Positions 6,193 through 7,827 of a stretch of DNA of 7,827 nt are shown piece by piece. Within the stretch, counting starts at the first letter, position 1. Each line of letters opens with the position of its first letter. The position numbers and the translations under genes were made by a program. The stretch is taken from positions 1 through 7,827 of the forward strand of contig CAWEHT010000414.1 of assembly GCA_963808455.1 (NCBI GenBank), read 5' to 3'. The stretch is from CAWEHT01 sp963808455 (lineage in GTDB: Bacteria > Chloroflexota > Anaerolineae > CG2-30-64-16). A model generated the notes under the pieces. That model was not told where the DNA came from. It worked only from the letters and a program-made list of their open reading frames with translations, and made no database searches.

Positions 6193-6193
6193 C
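6180..6193 (-). terminator. Hairpin at the end of the metallopeptidase gene
   Basis: GCACCGTGCGGTGC is an inverted repeat that folds into a 5-bp GC-rich stem with a 4-base loop. Its edge overlaps the TAG stop (6195-6193, minus). It is well placed to end transcription of the peptidase gene before the metal-operon control region, but no T-run follows on the minus strand, so a simple intrinsic terminator is doubtful. Confidence 0.3.
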
Positions 6194-7827
6194 TACCGCG
6201 CGGCGCCCTGGACAACCGTGTACTTGAAAGACGCCGGCTCGGTGGTCACCGGCGCCAGCCCGCTTACGATGAGGGTCACGTCATTGTAGCCGCCGGCCAA
6301 AGACAGCCGGCCCTGCCCGTCTGGGCCGACGCGCATCTGCTGCACGTTCAGGCTGCTGCCTCCCCGCTCCACAGCCTCCACCAGCCAACCCTGGGCCAGG
6401 AGATTGTCGGTCAGCACCCAGCCGGCAGCCTGCCAGCCGTTGGTCCCGTCGTCGCCCCTGTCCTGGAAGCCGACCTGCGGGATAGCGATGTCCTTCACCA
6501 GAAAGCCGGGCCCGTTGTAGGAGTCATCGGTGATGCACTCGAAGCGCAACTGGACCTGCTTACCGGCGAAAGCGGCCAGGTCGACGCGCTCGACGAGCCA
6601 CATGGGGCTCGGCCCGCCGCCACTCATGCCCGTCCAACCCGGCCCGAACGCGTTGCCCGAGGTGTCCTTGTTGCTGGTGTGCAAGGCGGGCAAGATCTGC
6701 CAGTGGCTGCCCTGGTCCGTGGAGGCTTCGACGTAGGCGTAGTCGTAGCCGTTTTCCAGATCGTACCAGGCCGAGAATGTTAGCGCCGGCGACACCGCCC
6801 GGCTGAGATCGAAGCTGCGGGTCAGGGTCGTATCGTCGTTGTCGCCCCGGTTCGAGTACCAGGCGTGGCTGCCATCCAGTTGGGCGCTCACCAACGGCAC
6901 GGTGGTCTGGCCCGAGAAAGAGATGGTCAGGCTGCCCTGCGGCTTGAGGTCGATATAATCCGCGCCGTACTGGTTCACCCGGGCGCTGCCCTGGACCGGG
7001 AAGCCGGCGTAAGTCTGCAGGATTACCGGGGCCGGCGGGGTGATATCGGGATAGCCAAAGCGGCCCTGCGCGACGGACTGAGGCTGGTTGACCAGGTTGG
7101 CGACCACCCAGTCGGCGAAGATCCCGTCGAAACGCTCAGGGCGGCCTGCCTTGGCCAGCACGTCGTCGAAGCCGGCGATGGAGTCGGTCTGGTCGGCCAC
7201 CCGCGCCTTGATCATGCCGGCGCCAAAGCGGCCAAGGAAATAATCCATGAAGAGGTAGGAGGCCCCATAATGCTCGGCATCGCCGTCGGCCGACGTGCTC
7301 GGGTCATCCCAGGTATCCAGTTGGGTATCCGGTTGTTTGCCGAAGGCCAAGTCGGGGCTGCCGGTGTCAAAGCCGTTCAGGTGCATGGCCAGCACCGACA
7401 TCCCTTCGTTGACCCAGGAATCCTCGTTGCGATGGTTGGCCCAGTGGATCATATGTTGGAACTCGTGCGCCAGGACGCCATCGTAGAACGAGCTCCCTGG
7501 CGCGGGGCCCGACGGGTCGGCCGAGACGTAAAACATCTCCTTCTCGTTGGAGTACGGGTTGGCAAGATGCGAATACTCGTCCGCGTTGGAATAGTATCCG
7601 CCGACGTCGCTGCCGAGCCCGCGGGCGTGCAGGACGCTCAAATGCACATCATCGTCCACGCCCGGCGTCCACTCGCTGCCAAAGTACTGCCTATCGGTGG
7701 AGTAGAGATTCTGCTTTCGAAGAGGTTGGCCGACCGTTCGAGGGCAGCCTGATCGAGGTTGACCCCCTGCTCGACCCACATGTAAAGGTGGGGCGTCATG
7801 TATTCGAGGGTCGCCGTGAGCTGGCGA
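6193..7827 (-). CDS. Secreted M30-like metallopeptidase with immune-inhibitor-A-like C-terminus, 5' partial and frameshifted
   Basis: Probable exported zinc protease; the 5' end, with any signal peptide, lies beyond the window. The main frame runs from about 7720 to the TAG at 6195. Upstream of about 7715 the protein continues in another frame (RQLTATLEYMTPHLYMWVEQ, then GVNLDQAALERSANLFES), joining YSTDRQYFGSEW if one base is missing near 7711-7725. Catalytic motif: HEFQHMIHW (His codon at 7467-7465) followed by SWVNEG, whose Glu (7407-7405) is the likely third zinc ligand, a gluzincin layout as in M30 hyicolysin-type peptidases. The catalytic region covers the first 240 or so residues of the main frame. 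A beta-sandwich follows with HAWYSNRGDNDDTTLTRSFD and FLVKDIAIP, as seen after immune inhibitor A (M6-like) peptidases, and then a terminal module ending in GLAPVTTEPASFKYTV. It is codirectional with the metal operon but separated from it by the control region, so it is not part of that operon. Confidence 0.82.
   Translation of the reverse strand, partial: SPAHGDPRIHDAPPLHVGRAGGQPRSGCPRTVGQPLRKQNLYSTDRQYFGSEWTPGVDDDVHLSVLHARGLGSDVGGYYSNADEYSHLANPYSNEKEMFYVSADPSGPAPGSSFYDGVLAHEFQHMIHWANHRNEDSWVNEGMSVLAMHLNGFDTGSPDLAFGKQPDTQLDTWDDPSTSADGDAEHYGASYLFMDYFLGRFGAGMIKARVADQTDSIAGFDDVLAKAGRPERFDGIFADWVVANLVNQPQSVAQGRFGYPDITPPAPVILQTYAGFPVQGSARVNQYGADYIDLKPQGSLTISFSGQTTVPLVSAQLDGSHAWYSNRGDNDDTTLTRSFDLSRAVSPALTFSAWYDLENGYDYAYVEASTDQGSHWQILPALHTSNKDTSGNAFGPGWTGMSGGGPSPMWLVERVDLAAFAGKQVQLRFECITDDSYNGPGFLVKDIAIPQVGFQDRGDDGTNGWQAAGWVLTDNLLAQGWLVEAVERGGSSLNVQQMRVGPDGQGRLSLAGGYNDVTLIVSGLAPVTTEPASFKYTVVQGAAR

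Noticed and set aside
5836..6783. 315-residue plus-strand reading through the control region into the peptidase gene
   Set aside because: It has no domain motif and is mostly antisense to the well-supported metallopeptidase.
6865..7752. 295-residue plus-strand reading
   Set aside because: It lies entirely antisense to the metallopeptidase, whose HEFQH and beta-sandwich motifs are clear.

Overview
This GC-rich window (above 60% G+C over most of its length) looks like a fragment of a Chloroflexota genome, probably of the Anaerolineae type. The phylum call rests on architecture, not on a marker gene. Both flanking proteins are secreted, multi-domain surface proteins of a style common in that phylum. 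One is a beta-helix protein with a Thr/Pro/Ala stalk, a carbohydrate-binding-like module and a C-terminal FLPYIGAR tail, similar to the YLPLV-type tails of Chloroflexota exoproteins. The other is an HEFQH metallopeptidase with an immune-inhibitor-A-like beta-sandwich. No RNA genes, insertion sequences or CRISPR arrays were seen.

Layout. Positions 1 to about 780 are AT-rich and carry no supportable gene, only short direct repeats and several hairpins. From about 733 to 2229 (+) lies the 3' part of the beta-helix protein gene, which lacks its true start and signal peptide. Converging on it is a four-gene minus-strand operon (5776 down to 2248) for a zinc/manganese-type ABC importer. In transcription order it encodes a lipoprotein metal-binding subunit, an ATPase and two different membrane permeases. 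Positions 5777 to 6192 hold the upstream control region, with three clear copies and one degenerate copy of a roughly 50-54 bp unit. Two copies contain a perfect AAACTG-TTT-CAGTTT palindrome. The degenerate fourth copy runs over the start codon of the operon's first gene. Positions 6193 to 7827 (-) hold the 3' part of the secreted metallopeptidase gene, which runs off the window.

How the genes work together. The lipoprotein would capture Zn2+ or Mn2+ outside the membrane, the two permeases would form a heterodimeric channel, and the ATPase would power import. The repeated palindromes sit where operators of a metal-sensing repressor (Fur/Zur or DtxR/MntR type) would be expected. That assignment is inference, because no regulator gene is in the window.

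Quality caveat. Reading frames break at five places: three in the binding-protein gene, one at the start of the first permease and one in the metallopeptidase. Each break is explained by a one-base insertion or deletion with the protein motifs otherwise intact. Together with the abrupt composition change near 780, this suggests indel errors and possibly a chimeric assembly end more than gene decay, but the sequence alone cannot settle it.
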